A stretch of 64,000 nucleotides of DNA. It comes from Rudanella paleaurantiibacter. GTDB taxonomy: Bacteria; Bacteroidota; Bacteroidia; Cytophagales; Spirosomataceae. How positions within the stretch are numbered: position 1 is the first letter of the stretch; each line of letters starts with the position of its first letter. The stretch is taken from NCBI RefSeq assembly GCF_009184635.1, contig NZ_WELI01000003.1:744001-808000 (forward strand), written 5' to 3'. The notes under the pieces were generated by a model that saw only the letters and a program-made list of their open reading frames with translations, made no database searches and had not been told where the DNA came from. Below are positions 44,704 through 54,175 of the stretch, piece by piece. The position numbers and the translations under genes are program-made.

Positions 44704-46233
44704 TTAATTCAGGCGCTCCAGGGCCCGGTTCAGCCGGATAAGCGTCTCCTCCCGACCAATGATTTCCATGGTCAGCATCAGGTCGGGGCCAGCCCCCGTA
44801 CCCGTCAGGGCCAGGCGCATGGCCTGCATCACTTTCCCCTGCTTGATGCCGGCCTGTTGCAGTGTCTCAGCCAGCAGATGCTTGATGGCGTCGGCCATAA
44901 ACTCGCCTTCGTAGGTATTCAGGGCATCCCGAAATGCGGTAGCAGCCCCCTGAGCATCGGCATTCCATTTAGCCGCCCGCACGGCTTCGTCGTAGCTATC
45001 GGGCGAATAGAAAATGGTGCGGGCTTCGGGGAAAATCTCGTGCGCAAAGTTGACGCGCTCTTTCAGCAGAGCCGTGATTTTGGTTGCCTTTTCGAGCGTA
45101 CACGGGAAACCAGCCCCTTCGGCCGCTTGCTGCACCACCGGAGCCAAACTGGCGTCGGTCTGCTGCCGGATGTACTGATGGTTGAACCATTTGGCTTTCT
45201 CCACGTCGAAGCGGGCACCGCCTTTGTGGATGTTCTCAATCGAAAACGCTTCGATCAGTTCGTCCATCGTGAACAGTTCCTGCTCAGTGCCGGGGTTCCA
45301 GCCCAGAAACGCCAGGAAGTTGACCAGTGCCTGTGGCAAGTAGCCATCTTCGCGGAAGCCCCGCGCTACCGTACCCGTGAAGGGGTCGGTCCACTCGAGT
45401 GGGAACACCGGAAAACCACCCAAATCAGCATCGCGCTTGCTTAGCTTACCGTTGCCTTCAGGCTTGAGCAGAAGAGGCAAGTGCGCAAACTGCGGCATGG
45501 TGCTTTCCCAACCGAGGTAGCGGTACAGCAGCACGTGCAACGGAGCCGAGGGCAGCCACTCTTCGCCCCGAATGACGTGGGTGATGCCCATCAGGTGATC
45601 GTCGACCACGTTGGCGAGGTGGTACGTCGGCAGACCGTCGGACTTGAGCAGAACTTTGTCATCAATGGCCGACGAATGCACGTTGACCCAGCCCCGAATC
45701 AGGTCGTTGAGCCGGACTTCTTCTTTGCGGGGCGTTTTGAGCCGAATCACGTAGGGGTCGCCCGCGTCGATACGTGCCTTCACGTCAGCGGCAGGCAGCG
45801 TGAGCGAGTTTTTCATCTGCAACCGCGTGATGGCGTTGTACTGAGCCGCGGGGGCGTTGGCTTCTTCGAGCCGCTGCCGCATGGCGTCAAGTTCCTCGGG
45901 GGTATCAAAAGCGTAGTAGGCTTTTCCCTCGTCGACAAGTCGGAAAGCCTCTTTCTGGTAAATTTCTTTCCGCTCCGACTGCCGGTAGGGCGCATCAGGG
46001 CCACCTACACTTTGCCCCTCGTCGATCTGGATACCCACCCACTTGAGGGCTTCGATAATGTAATCTTCGGCGCCCGGCACAAACCGATTCTGGTCGGTGT
46101 CTTCAATGCGCAGAAGCATTTTGCCGCCCATTTTGCGGGCAAACAGGTAATTGTATAAAGCGGTGCGCACCCCGCCAATGTGTAGTGGACCGGTGGGGCT
46201 GGGCGCGAAACGAACGCGAACGGGATTGGACAT
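44704..46233 (-). CDS. gltX: Glutamyl-tRNA synthetase
   Basis: 509 residues, standard for GluRS. It charges tRNA-Glu with glutamate. HIGH motif in SPTGPLHIGGVRTALYN (about 10-25) and KMSKS variant KLSKRDADLGG (about 265). The catalytic core is followed by the helical anticodon-binding domain to the end. Essential gene; upstream lies a 34-base-arm inverted repeat. Confidence 0.97.
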   Translation of the reverse strand: MSNPVRVRFAPSPTGPLHIGGVRTALYNYLFARKMGGKMLLRIEDTDQNRFVPGAEDYIIEALKWVGIQIDEGQSVGGPDAPYRQSERKEIYQKEAFRLVDEGKAYYAFDTPEELDAMRQRLEEANAPAAQYNAITRLQMKNSLTLPAADVKARIDAGDPYVIRLKTPRKEEVRLNDLIRGWVNVHSSAIDDKVLLKSDGLPTYHLANVVDDHLMGITHVIRGEEWLPSAPLHVLLYRYLGWESTMPQFAHLPLLLKPEGNGKLSKRDADLGGFPVFPLEWTDPFTGTVARGFREDGYLPQALVNFLAFLGWNPGTEQELFTMDELIEAFSIENIHKGGARFDVEKAKWFNHQYIRQQTDASLAPVVQQAAEGAGFPCTLEKATKITALLKERVNFAHEIFPEARTIFYSPDSYDEAVRAAKWNADAQGAATAFRDALNTYEGEFMADAIKHLLAETLQQAGIKQGKVMQAMRLALTGTGAGPDLMLTMEIIGREETLIRLNRALERLN

Positions 46234-46241
46234 AGAAAATG

Positions 46242-46325
46242 ATTGAGTGAATGAGTGAATGAGTGATTGAGCGAAGGCTAACTCAGCCCTTTTCGCTCAA
46301 TCACTCATTCACTCATTCACTCAAT
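46242..46325. repeat. Perfect 34-base-arm inverted repeat
   Basis: Arms 46242-46275 and 46292-46325 are exact complements, built of TGAGTGAA/TGAGTGAT units. It lies between gltX and ridA and touches the ridA stop region. Likely a hairpin and an intergenic low-complexity repeat. Confidence 0.8.
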
Positions 46326-46328
46326 TTG

Positions 46329-46694
46329 TTAAATCGCTATAACTGAAATTTCGACATTCACATCTTTGGGCAGCCGCGCTACCTCTACGGTTTCGCGGGC
46401 GGGGTACTCGCCCGTGAAAAAGGAGCCGTACACCTCGTTGATGAGGCCAAAGTTGTTCAGGTCTTTGACAAAAATGGTGGCTTTCACCACGTGGCTGTAG
46501 TCTTTACCGGCTGTTTTCAGGATCGCGCCGATATTTTCCATTACCTTGCGCGTTTCGGCCTGAATATCGCCCGCCGGAGCCAGATCGGCAGCAATCTGAC
46601 CCGATACAAACAAAAAGCCACCTGCCTGTACAGCCTGGCTATACGGACCAATCGGGGCCGGGGCCTGATCGGTGTAAACAATTTCTTTTGACAT
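46329..46694 (-). CDS. ridA: RidA-family enamine/imine deaminase
   Basis: 121 residues, matching the family. It hydrolyses reactive 2-aminoacrylate and other enamines or imines made by PLP enzymes. Signature residues: QAPAPIGPYSQAV at the start, SGQI, the conserved Arg in YPARETVEVARLP and the C-terminal VEISVIAI. It forms trimers in the cytosol. A TAACTTTG motif at 46814-46821 could be its promoter. Confidence 0.94.
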   Translation of the reverse strand: MSKEIVYTDQAPAPIGPYSQAVQAGGFLFVSGQIAADLAPAGDIQAETRKVMENIGAILKTAGKDYSHVVKATIFVKDLNNFGLINEVYGSFFTGEYPARETVEVARLPKDVNVEISVIAI

Positions 46695-46837
46695 AGTCTT
46701 ATAGTCGATAGTCGGCAGTTTAGCGTCAGATTTATTGCTTCATCGGCGGTTGGTTGCCGACCTTTGTCGTCGCAACCGGGCCCGGCAAGTAAGTATTTGA
46801 CCTGACTGGCCCGCAAAGTTACGACGTAAACCACCTT

Positions 46838-47431
46838 ATGCAGGATTTCTCCCTGATCATCTTCGTGAAAAATCCGGTTCCGGGAACCGTGAAAACCCGA
46901 ATTGCCCGTACCGTAGGCAACGAGCGTGCTACGGCTGTGTACCGCCATTTGCTTGCCCATACCCAACAGATTAGCCGAATGCTGCCCTGGAAACGACTGG
47001 TTTACTACGGCGACTTTATTAACTCGGCCGACGGTTGGATGGGGTACCACAAACGGCTACAAACCGGTCAGGATCTGGGCGAGCGTATGCACAATGCCTT
47101 CGCCGAACAGTTTGCCGCCGGGGCCAAACGGGCCGTAATTATTGGTAGCGATTGCCTCACTATTCAGCCTGATCACCTGAAACAGGCTTTTCGCGCACTC
47201 GACACCACCGACGTAGTCATCGGCCCGGCTACCGATGGTGGGTATTACCTGTTGGGCATGAATCGGTTGCACCCGTTTTTGTTCCAGAACAAACCCTGGA
47301 GCGAGCCCCAATTGCTCGAACAAACCCTCGCCGAAATCACCCAAAACGGCCTGACTCACACGCTTCTGGAACCCCTCACCGACATCGACGAGTGGGAAGA
47401 CTACCTCAACCAGTCGAACGTTGGCATTTAA
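46838..47431 (+). CDS. TIGR04282-family (DUF2064) glycosyltransferase-like protein
   Basis: 197 residues. The nucleotidyl/glycosyl transferase-like fold is marked by IIFVKNPVPGTVKTRIA (start), IIGSDCLTIQPDHL and GPATDGGYYLLGMN. Members are linked to arsenosugar synthesis in some bacteria, but many Bacteroidota carry one without arsenic genes. No arsenic gene is seen here. Cytoplasmic. Divergent from ridA. Confidence 0.9.
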   Translation: MQDFSLIIFVKNPVPGTVKTRIARTVGNERATAVYRHLLAHTQQISRMLPWKRLVYYGDFINSADGWMGYHKRLQTGQDLGERMHNAFAEQFAAGAKRAVIIGSDCLTIQPDHLKQAFRALDTTDVVIGPATDGGYYLLGMNRLHPFLFQNKPWSEPQLLEQTLAEITQNGLTHTLLEPLTDIDEWEDYLNQSNVGI

Positions 47432-47439
47432 TGGATGTA

Positions 47440-47525
47440 AAGTTTTCAGTTTTCAGTCTACTGTTTTCAGTTTACGGTTTATGCTTGCGTCAGCTCACTG
47501 AAAACTGGAGACCGTAAACTGAAAA
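47440..47525. repeat. Low-complexity inverted repeat
   Basis: TTTTCAGTTTACGG on the left is mirrored by CCGTAAACTGAAAA on the right. It belongs to the same type as 10565-10660. Intergenic, before the kinase-phosphatase gene. Confidence 0.6.
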
Positions 47526-47543
47526 CTCCTAAATTTCACCTCC

Positions 47544-48488
47544 ATGCAACACCTCCTTATTCTGATCGGTATCAGCGGCAGTGGGAAATCGACGTTTGCC
47601 CGGCAGTTTGTGCAGGATAAACCCAACTACCTGCGCCTGAACCGCGACGAGCTGCGCCGAAGCGTACTGCCGGTTTCGCTGGGGGAATACTGGAAGTGGG
47701 ACGAAAAGCGTAAAAATCGCATTGAACGGCTGGTGTCGGACCTCGAACAAACCGCCCTCCACTCGGCGCTCGATGGAGGCTGGAATGTGGTTATGGACAA
47801 CACGCACCTGCGCGCCCGGTATATTCATGAGTTGCTGAAACGGGTGGAAAGCCGCGAAATTGAAGTCACGTTCCGGCTGCTGGAGGTACCGCTCGATGAA
47901 GCCATTCGGCGCGATGCCAACCGACCCGACTCCGTGGGCGAAACCGCTATTCGGGAGCAGTCTGAGCGCCTGAAACAGTTTCGGAAGCAGTTCGACGTGG
48001 GGCAACGGCTCATCTTCCCCAAAGCAAACCCGGTGCCGGTACCCACCGTTCAGAGCAGCAATCTGCCTAAGTGTATTCTGGTTGATATTGACGGAACAGT
48101 CGCCAAAATTCATGACCGCTCGCCCTTCGACTGGCTCAAAGTGGGCCGCGACAAGCCCAACCCGCCCGTGCTGAACGTGGTGCGGGCCATGCACGAGGCC
48201 GGGTACGCCATCATTTTTATGTCGGGCCGCGACAGCCTCGCCCGTCCCGAAACAATCAACTGGCTTTGGCGACACATGGGCTGGCGCGAAGGCACCGATT
48301 ATCAGCTGTTTATGCGCAAACAGAACGATATGCGCAAAGACGCCATCGTAAAACGCGAACTGTTCGACGCCCACATCCGGGGTCGCTATTTCGTTGAAGT
48401 AATCCTCGACGACCGCGATCAGGTGGTAGCCCTCTGGCGTCGCGATTTGGGTCTCCCCTGCTTTCAGGTCGACTACGGCAACTTTTAA
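47544..48488 (+). CDS. Polynucleotide kinase-phosphatase, T4 Pnkp type
   Basis: 314 residues in two parts. The P-loop kinase has Walker A GISGSGKST (about 8-16), and RLNRDELRR near residue 32. The HAD phosphatase part (about 170-314) has the nucleophile in VDIDGTVAKIHDR (about 175), and ILDDRDQVVALWRR at its end. The order kinase then phosphatase is that of phage T4 Pnkp, which heals 5'-OH/3'-phosphate RNA or DNA ends before ligation. No ligase gene is next to it, so it may work with a distant RNA or DNA ligase. Probably cytoplasmic. Confidence 0.88.
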   Translation: MQHLLILIGISGSGKSTFARQFVQDKPNYLRLNRDELRRSVLPVSLGEYWKWDEKRKNRIERLVSDLEQTALHSALDGGWNVVMDNTHLRARYIHELLKRVESREIEVTFRLLEVPLDEAIRRDANRPDSVGETAIREQSERLKQFRKQFDVGQRLIFPKANPVPVPTVQSSNLPKCILVDIDGTVAKIHDRSPFDWLKVGRDKPNPPVLNVVRAMHEAGYAIIFMSGRDSLARPETINWLWRHMGWREGTDYQLFMRKQNDMRKDAIVKRELFDAHIRGRYFVEVILDDRDQVVALWRRDLGLPCFQVDYGNF

Positions 48489-48490
48489 AC

Positions 48491-48527
48491 AGACGAAGGG
48501 CCTCGCCATTGGCGAGGCCCTTCGTCT
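48491..48527. terminator. Bidirectional hairpin terminator
   Basis: 17-base perfect arms (48491-48507 and 48511-48527) with a 3-base loop between the kinase gene end and the convergent giant surface gene. Confidence 0.8.
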
Positions 48528-48550
48528 TATAGGTAGTCGATGCCCGGTTT

Positions 48551-51500
48551 TTACTGCCGAACCACCTTCACTGTTTTCTGTCCGTTGGGCGTACTCACCT
48601 GTAGGAAATACATCCCGACCGAACGGCCCAACTGCACCCGGCGGGTTTCGGTAGCCCCAGCCTGCTCAACCAGTTGATCGCTCACCAGCTGACCCGTAGC
48701 GTCGGCCACGCGCAACCGCAGCGAACCGCCAGCGGCCCCGCGTACCACAACCTGCACGACATCGGCCGAGGTCGGGTTGCCCATCACGGTCACGTCCAGC
48801 GCAGCAGACGCTTCGGCATTGGCCAGACGACCGGGTGCTCCACCGCTGCACACCGCTTTGAAATCCCAGCTGTAGCTTACCTCACTGGCCGGATTCCCCA
48901 CGTAACGAGCCTGAAGAGCAAATGGCTGTGCATCGGAAAAAGGCCGCACCGTGTAAGGCCCAGCCACCGTCGACCAGTCGGTGATACCCACCGCCCGGAA
49001 CTCAACCGGCTGCCCGGTACCGCCCGTGGTATTGAAGGTAAATGCCCCCGTCGAGCAGTTGTAGGTAGGCGCAACAAGCGCCAGCGGTGCCGGTTGTGTG
49101 GGGCTAACAGGCGTAGTGGCCGTGCCGCTAATCAGAATAGCGAAACTCACCGACGACGACAGGTTGCCCGGATCGGTAGCCGACACGGTCAGGCCAAGAA
49201 CTCCGCTTTGGCTCGGTGTTCCCGAAATAGTGCGCGAGCCTGCATTAAACGACAGGCCGTTGGCCGGTAAGCCCGTAGCCGTGTACGTGAGTACATCGGC
49301 GTTGGGATCAGTAAAGGCAGGCACCACAAACGTAAACGGAACGCCTACCGTAGCCGACTGCGGGCCCACGGCTGGCGGCACAGGTGCGCCATTGACCGGT
49401 GGTGTGCCCGAGCAGAACGCCCGGAAATCGAACGTCCGGTTGAGCGTAACGCCGTCTTGCTGCACCCGCAGAATCACCGTCGAGTTGTTCGGATCGTTTA
49501 CAATGGCGGCATCAATAAACTGCACTGGGTTACCCGAGGGCACCGTTACGAACACAATAGAGTACAACAAGGGCGAGCCTGAGCCCCCGGCCGTCTGGAA
49601 CGTTACCTGACGCGTAGCACAGTTATACAGCGGAGCCAGCAGGGTCAGGCTGGTGGGTGCCACGCCCGTACCCGAAGGCGGTGCTGTAGTTGTGCTCGAC
49701 GGTGGGCTTACCGGATCGGGGTTTTGCGTGCAGAACTGACGGAAATTGAACGACAGCGGCTGGGCCATCTGGCCATCCTGCGAGGCCCCGATAGTAACAA
49801 TGCCCGAACTGTTGGGGTCGAGCCGAACACCGGCTTCGATAACACCTGTGGGGCTCGTAGCCGACGACCGTTGCACGCCAATGGCCGTGAATGTGATAGG
49901 CGAACCGCTGCCCCCACTCGTACGGAAGGTGATCTGACCGGTTGCGCAGTCGTACAGCGGAGTCAGCAACGTAAGCGGGCTGCCCGGCGTGACCGGCGGG
50001 TTTTCCGTTGGCGGGGCCAACACACCCCGTACCGTCAGGCGAATCTCGTCGGTATCGTCGTCGTAGTTGTTACAGATCGCATTGTCGAACACCGAATCAT
50101 GGTCGAACTGATCGGCGCTTTTAATTTCGGCCTGCATCCGCAAAGCCGTGTTTTCGGGAGCCGTTACCGAGGCTGTAAACACAAACTGAGCCGTAGCGTT
50201 GGCGGCAATACTACCCGCTGTAAACGTCAGCTCACGGCTTTCGGTGTTGTAGTTTACGCCGGGCGTGCTGCTGCTCACGTACGACAGGCCCACCGGCAAC
50301 GTAGCGCGGGCAATTACGTTGGTAGCCACCTGCGGACCGAGGTTATTCTTGATCCCAACCCGAATGGTAACGACTTCGTTTTGCGCGGGCGTTGTGTTGC
50401 TCACACTCATATTCCCGAACAGCTCCACATCGGCTCCGGCATTGGTAGGCACATTGATACGGGTATCGATGCTCTGTGTGTCGTCTTCGCCGTTGCAGAA
50501 ACCATTTCCGTGCGGGCTATCGGGATCGTTGTTATCGGCTGACACAATCTCCCAGTACGTATAATACTTGTTGGCGTTCGATGCCGTGCTGGTAGTTGGC
50601 GTAGGCGGAACCGTGGCATAGAAATACAGCAACCGACGCTCGCCCGGAGCCAACCCATCCACGTGTAGCATTACCCGACCGGTGCCCGCATCAAAGGTGG
50701 TGCCGGGCGTAGTGGGTGTCATGGTCCAGGTGGTCGAGGCCGGGTCGGTAGTGGGGCTATTGTCGGTCGTGTAGCCCGACCCAGCGGGCAGTTGCACCGC
50801 AATGTGGATGTTGGTAGCCGGGGTGCTGTCTTCGTTCAGCACGTGGGTCACGTAGCGCACCCGCTCACCGGGCGCGGGCGTCCGGCGGCTCACGTCCACT
50901 TTAGGCAAGGCCAAATCGACCGTGGGGAAAGGGTTCTCAGGCAGGTTGATTGTCGCAGTAACAGGGGTTTCGGTACTACGGCAACCCGCATCCGACACGC
51001 AAATAGCGCTGTAGTTGTAGAATCCCGAAGCCGAGGGGCTAATCAATACACTCCCCTTGGTACCGTCGGTCCACTCAGGGGTACCCATAATACAACTCGC
51101 CGTGAGAGTTACTGATGTTCCATCGGTCGTGGTAAACGAGGCCGGATTACCCGTTACCGTGGGGGCTTTGGGCTGCGCTTCGATCAACAGGGTGCCAGCT
51201 ACGGATTCGATCAGCAAGCCAGCAAGACGCGCTGTTCCATCCGGCACACAATCCACCGTGTAGGAGAATACCCCCGCTACCGACCCATCAACCCCGTAGG
51301 TACTTTGTAGCAGAGCCGACCCACCGGCCGGGGTTATTTGCGGAACAAAAGCCGTGGGGCAACTTGCCGTTATACTCAACGGGGTACCCAAACAGGCAGT
51401 CAGGTTCGGGGCAGGGCTTACCGTAGGCCGAATAGGGGCCGGTAACACCTGGATAGTCACTTCAACCTCACTACTCCTGCATCCCCCTCCAGACGACTGG

Positions 51501-52066
51501 CAGGCTACGTAGTACCACACATCCTGCGGACTGGACGGGGCCACTACTGTTCGGATGGAGCCCGCATCCGGGTCGTCCGCCCAAACCGCCGTTGAACCCG
51601 TTGGACAGGTGGCCGTCAGCGAAAAGCTGGCATTTACCTCCACCGTTCCGCTGGCCGGATTACTCACCACAACCGGATCGCTGGGGGCATCGATGCCATA
51701 AATCGTAAACTCGGTTGAGCTGCTCTCCTGAGCTGCGTTGGTGCAGGTAAAGGTGTAACTTTCTACGCCCGGATTCACGTTGTAGATCACCAGAAATCCG
51801 TTGGACCCCGATGCCGTGCGGCTCTGCGGTCCACTGTACGATGCCGTTGTGTTGACCGGGCAACTGAATTCGATTCCCCGCTCGGTGCCACCCACACAGA
51901 GCGACAAAGTGCTGGGTCCGTCGATTGTGGGCGAGGTAGGGCTTGTTTCAATAGCTGCCGATAGCGTTTTGGGCGGATCGGCAGCCAGGGCGGTACTGCA
52001 AAGTGCCAATAGACAGCTTACGCATACAATCCAGCACCGGATGACTGACGTAATGGTTCTATTCAT
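48551..52066 (-). CDS. Giant T9SS-sorted surface protein with DUF11 and Ig-like repeats
   Basis: 1171 residues. Signal peptide cleaved after TALAA (about 29). Ig/PKD-like segments (about 30-380), two DUF11-like domains (about 380-560, DVSRRTPAPGERVRYVTHVL; about 560-690, SNTTPAQNEVVTIRVGIKNN), three copies of a C-rich repeat (LTLLTPLYDCATGQITF; LTLLAPLYNCATRQVTF; LALVAPTYNCSTGAFTF), a putative Ig domain (about 915-1000) and a T9SS C-terminal domain (ALDVTVMGNP to VKVVRQ). It is most likely a cell-surface or adhesin-like protein exported by T9SS. The repeats suggest internal duplication. Confidence 0.9.
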   Translation of the reverse strand: MNRTITSVIRCWIVCVSCLLALCSTALAADPPKTLSAAIETSPTSPTIDGPSTLSLCVGGTERGIEFSCPVNTTASYSGPQSRTASGSNGFLVIYNVNPGVESYTFTCTNAAQESSSTEFTIYGIDAPSDPVVVSNPASGTVEVNASFSLTATCPTGSTAVWADDPDAGSIRTVVAPSSPQDVWYYVACQSSGGGCRSSEVEVTIQVLPAPIRPTVSPAPNLTACLGTPLSITASCPTAFVPQITPAGGSALLQSTYGVDGSVAGVFSYTVDCVPDGTARLAGLLIESVAGTLLIEAQPKAPTVTGNPASFTTTDGTSVTLTASCIMGTPEWTDGTKGSVLISPSASGFYNYSAICVSDAGCRSTETPVTATINLPENPFPTVDLALPKVDVSRRTPAPGERVRYVTHVLNEDSTPATNIHIAVQLPAGSGYTTDNSPTTDPASTTWTMTPTTPGTTFDAGTGRVMLHVDGLAPGERRLLYFYATVPPTPTTSTASNANKYYTYWEIVSADNNDPDSPHGNGFCNGEDDTQSIDTRINVPTNAGADVELFGNMSVSNTTPAQNEVVTIRVGIKNNLGPQVATNVIARATLPVGLSYVSSSTPGVNYNTESRELTFTAGSIAANATAQFVFTASVTAPENTALRMQAEIKSADQFDHDSVFDNAICNNYDDDTDEIRLTVRGVLAPPTENPPVTPGSPLTLLTPLYDCATGQITFRTSGGSGSPITFTAIGVQRSSATSPTGVIEAGVRLDPNSSGIVTIGASQDGQMAQPLSFNFRQFCTQNPDPVSPPSSTTTAPPSGTGVAPTSLTLLAPLYNCATRQVTFQTAGGSGSPLLYSIVFVTVPSGNPVQFIDAAIVNDPNNSTVILRVQQDGVTLNRTFDFRAFCSGTPPVNGAPVPPAVGPQSATVGVPFTFVVPAFTDPNADVLTYTATGLPANGLSFNAGSRTISGTPSQSGVLGLTVSATDPGNLSSSVSFAILISGTATTPVSPTQPAPLALVAPTYNCSTGAFTFNTTGGTGQPVEFRAVGITDWSTVAGPYTVRPFSDAQPFALQARYVGNPASEVSYSWDFKAVCSGGAPGRLANAEASAALDVTVMGNPTSADVVQVVVRGAAGGSLRLRVADATGQLVSDQLVEQAGATETRRVQLGRSVGMYFLQVSTPNGQKTVKVVRQ

Positions 52067-52403
52067 CGACTGATAGGAAGAGTAGGTTATTAATAAGCCC
52101 TAAGTTACATTAAATCCACATTAACAAAGCAAGTTCTTTCATATATAAACTACCCTTTATATCCTACTAATCAACTAGTTAAATCTGACTATCAATTACT
52201 TACCCAAACACCAACAATCAGGTTTAGTGTAGTATTTTTGTATTCGGTTTATATTTATCTGACAACCGGCCTTTCAGTACTGGCCATTCGGACTTCAGAC
52301 ACCGGACGTTAGACTTACTACCTTTATAGAGGGAGGTCCAACGTCTAATGTCCAGTACTGACAAACAGGCCTAACCGTCCTTCATTCACCGCTCGTATCC
52401 GTT
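52067..52403. promoter_or_regulatory. Intergenic region, AT-rich with an imperfect inverted repeat
   Basis: 337 bases between divergent genes. A CAGTACTGG core at about 52276 is mirrored near 52350. The left 170 bases are AT-rich and likely hold the surface protein promoter; no gene seen. Confidence 0.4.
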
Positions 52404-53135
52404 TTGTTTCGATTCAAACAGTTTACCATTCAGCAGCACCAGACCGCCATGAAGGTTTGTACCGACGCCTGTGTGCTGGGGGCCTACACGCACCCCGGCA
52501 CCACGCACGTACAACCGGCCCCCACCCTGCTCGATATTGGCACCGGCACCGGATTACTGGCTCTGATGGCCGCCCAGAATTACCCCACCGCCCACCGCAT
52601 CGACGCTGTGGAGCTCGACCCCGACGCCTTCGGGCAGGCCACCGACAACGTGGCCGCCAGCCCCTTTGCCAACCGCGTCCGGGTACATCAAACCGCCATT
52701 CAGGACTTTCGGCCCGGCTACCAGTACGATCTTATTCTGAGCAACCCCCCGTTTTTTACGAATCATCTCCGCTCGCCCGATGCGGCCACCAACCGGGCCC
52801 TCCATACCGAAACCCTGCCGTTTACCGATCTTGTAGCGGCCGCCAACCGGTTGTTGCATCCCGAAGGCGAGTGGTGGGTGTTGTTGCCCCCCTATGAGGC
52901 CGGGCAGCTCGAAACCCTCGCGCAGCAAGCCAACTTGTGGCCATTCAGCCGGTTGAGCCTGCGCCATAACGCCCGCAAGGCCCCGTTTCGGCACATTACG
53001 GGCTACCGCCGAAACCCCACCTCCCTACACACCGACACCCTGACGGTGTACGAATCCGACCCCGCCAACCCCGGCCGAGAAACGTACACCCGCCCCTTCC
53101 GCCAACTTCTAAGCCCGTTTTACCTTATTTTTTAA
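52404..53135 (+). CDS. tRNA1(Val) A37 N6-methyltransferase-like protein (TrmN6)
   Basis: 243 residues from a TTG start (MFRFKQFTIQQHQTAMKVCT), the normal N-terminus of this family. SAM binding by DIGTGTGLLAL (about 45). The catalytic NPPF motif of amino-methyltransferases is ILSNPPFF (about 112). It methylates A37 of tRNA-Val in E. coli YfiC. The TTG start would lower its expression. It precedes a glycosyltransferase gene by 14 bases. Confidence 0.88.
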   Translation: MFRFKQFTIQQHQTAMKVCTDACVLGAYTHPGTTHVQPAPTLLDIGTGTGLLALMAAQNYPTAHRIDAVELDPDAFGQATDNVAASPFANRVRVHQTAIQDFRPGYQYDLILSNPPFFTNHLRSPDAATNRALHTETLPFTDLVAAANRLLHPEGEWWVLLPPYEAGQLETLAQQANLWPFSRLSLRHNARKAPFRHITGYRRNPTSLHTDTLTVYESDPANPGRETYTRPFRQLLSPFYLIF

Positions 53136-53149
53136 GAACTTTGTGTTCT

Positions 53150-54121
53150 ATGTCTGACTTGCAATTAACCGTTCTGATCCCCCTCTATAACGAAGATGAG
53201 TCGCTGCCCGAACTGCACGACTGGATCGTTCGGGTGGTGACGGAGCATCGCTATACGTACGAAATCCTGTTTATCGACGACGGTTCCACCGACCGGTCGT
53301 GGTCGGTAATCGAACAGTTGGCCGCGCGCAACCCCGTCCATGTACGCGGGGTTCGGTTTGGCCGCAACTACGGCAAAACAGCCGCCCTCCAGGTGGGCTT
53401 CAAGGCCAGCCGGGGTAAGGTGGTGATTACGATGGATGCCGACCTGCAAGACAGCCCCGACGAAATTCCGGATCTGTACCGCATGATTACCCAGGATGGG
53501 TACGATCTGGTATCGGGCTGGAAGAAAAAGCGGTACGACCCCATCACCAAAACCCTGCCCACCAAGCTTTTCAACGGCGTATCGCGCTGGGTATCGGGCG
53601 TGGAGTTACACGACTTCAATTGTGGGCTGAAAGCCTACCGGCAGGCCGTGGTCAAATCGTTTGATCTTTACGGCGAGATGCACCGTAACTTACCCATTGT
53701 GGCCAAATGGAACGGGTTTGGGCGCATTGGCGAAAAAGTGGTGCAGCATCAGGCCCGCAAATACGGTAGCACCAAGTTCGGGCTCGACCGGTTTATCAAC
53801 GGCTTCCTCGACTTGCTCGTCATTGCGTTCATGCACCGGTTCAGCAAGCGGCCCATGCACTTTTTTGGGGGCTTCGGTACACTGTCGTTTTTTATCGGTA
53901 CGGTGTTGGCCTTTTACCTCATCGGGCTCAAACTGTACAATATTTCGCAGGGGCTCCGGTTCCGTAACGTTACCGACAACCCTCTGTTCTTCTTTGCTTT
54001 AGTGGCTATTATTCTGGGGGTTCAGCTGTTTCTGGCGGGGTTTGTGGGCGAGCTGCTCATCCGCCAAAATCATCATCGGCCCGAAGATTATTTGATTGCC
54101 GAACGAATCGAAACCGAGTAG
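53150..54121 (+). CDS. GT2 glycosyltransferase with C-terminal membrane segments
   Basis: 323 residues from ATG 53150 (MSDLQLTVLIPLYNE). GT-A fold with the DxD-like MDADLQDSPDE (about 96). Two C-terminal membrane segments (about 240-265 and 280-305) resemble GtrB/DPM1-type polyprenyl-phosphate sugar transferases, which load glucose or mannose onto the lipid carrier. It follows the methyltransferase closely. The sugar is not identifiable. Confidence 0.9.
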   Translation: MSDLQLTVLIPLYNEDESLPELHDWIVRVVTEHRYTYEILFIDDGSTDRSWSVIEQLAARNPVHVRGVRFGRNYGKTAALQVGFKASRGKVVITMDADLQDSPDEIPDLYRMITQDGYDLVSGWKKKRYDPITKTLPTKLFNGVSRWVSGVELHDFNCGLKAYRQAVVKSFDLYGEMHRNLPIVAKWNGFGRIGEKVVQHQARKYGSTKFGLDRFINGFLDLLVIAFMHRFSKRPMHFFGGFGTLSFFIGTVLAFYLIGLKLYNISQGLRFRNVTDNPLFFFALVAIILGVQLFLAGFVGELLIRQNHHRPEDYLIAERIETE

Positions 54122-54175
54122 TCTGGCGCCCTAAATACTTACTAATTTGTTACTAATCCCTACCCCCTACCAACC

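Noticed and set aside
46838-47431. Arsenosugar synthesis gene
   Set aside because: The family name suggests it, but no arsM or other arsenic gene is near; only the fold can be supported.
47529-48509. 326-codon frame antisense to the kinase-phosphatase
   Set aside because: It mirrors a gene with two intact catalytic motifs and shows no domain of its own.
49724-50542. 272-codon frame within the giant surface gene on the other strand
   Set aside because: Arg-rich shadow of a repetitive coding region; no start signal or domain.
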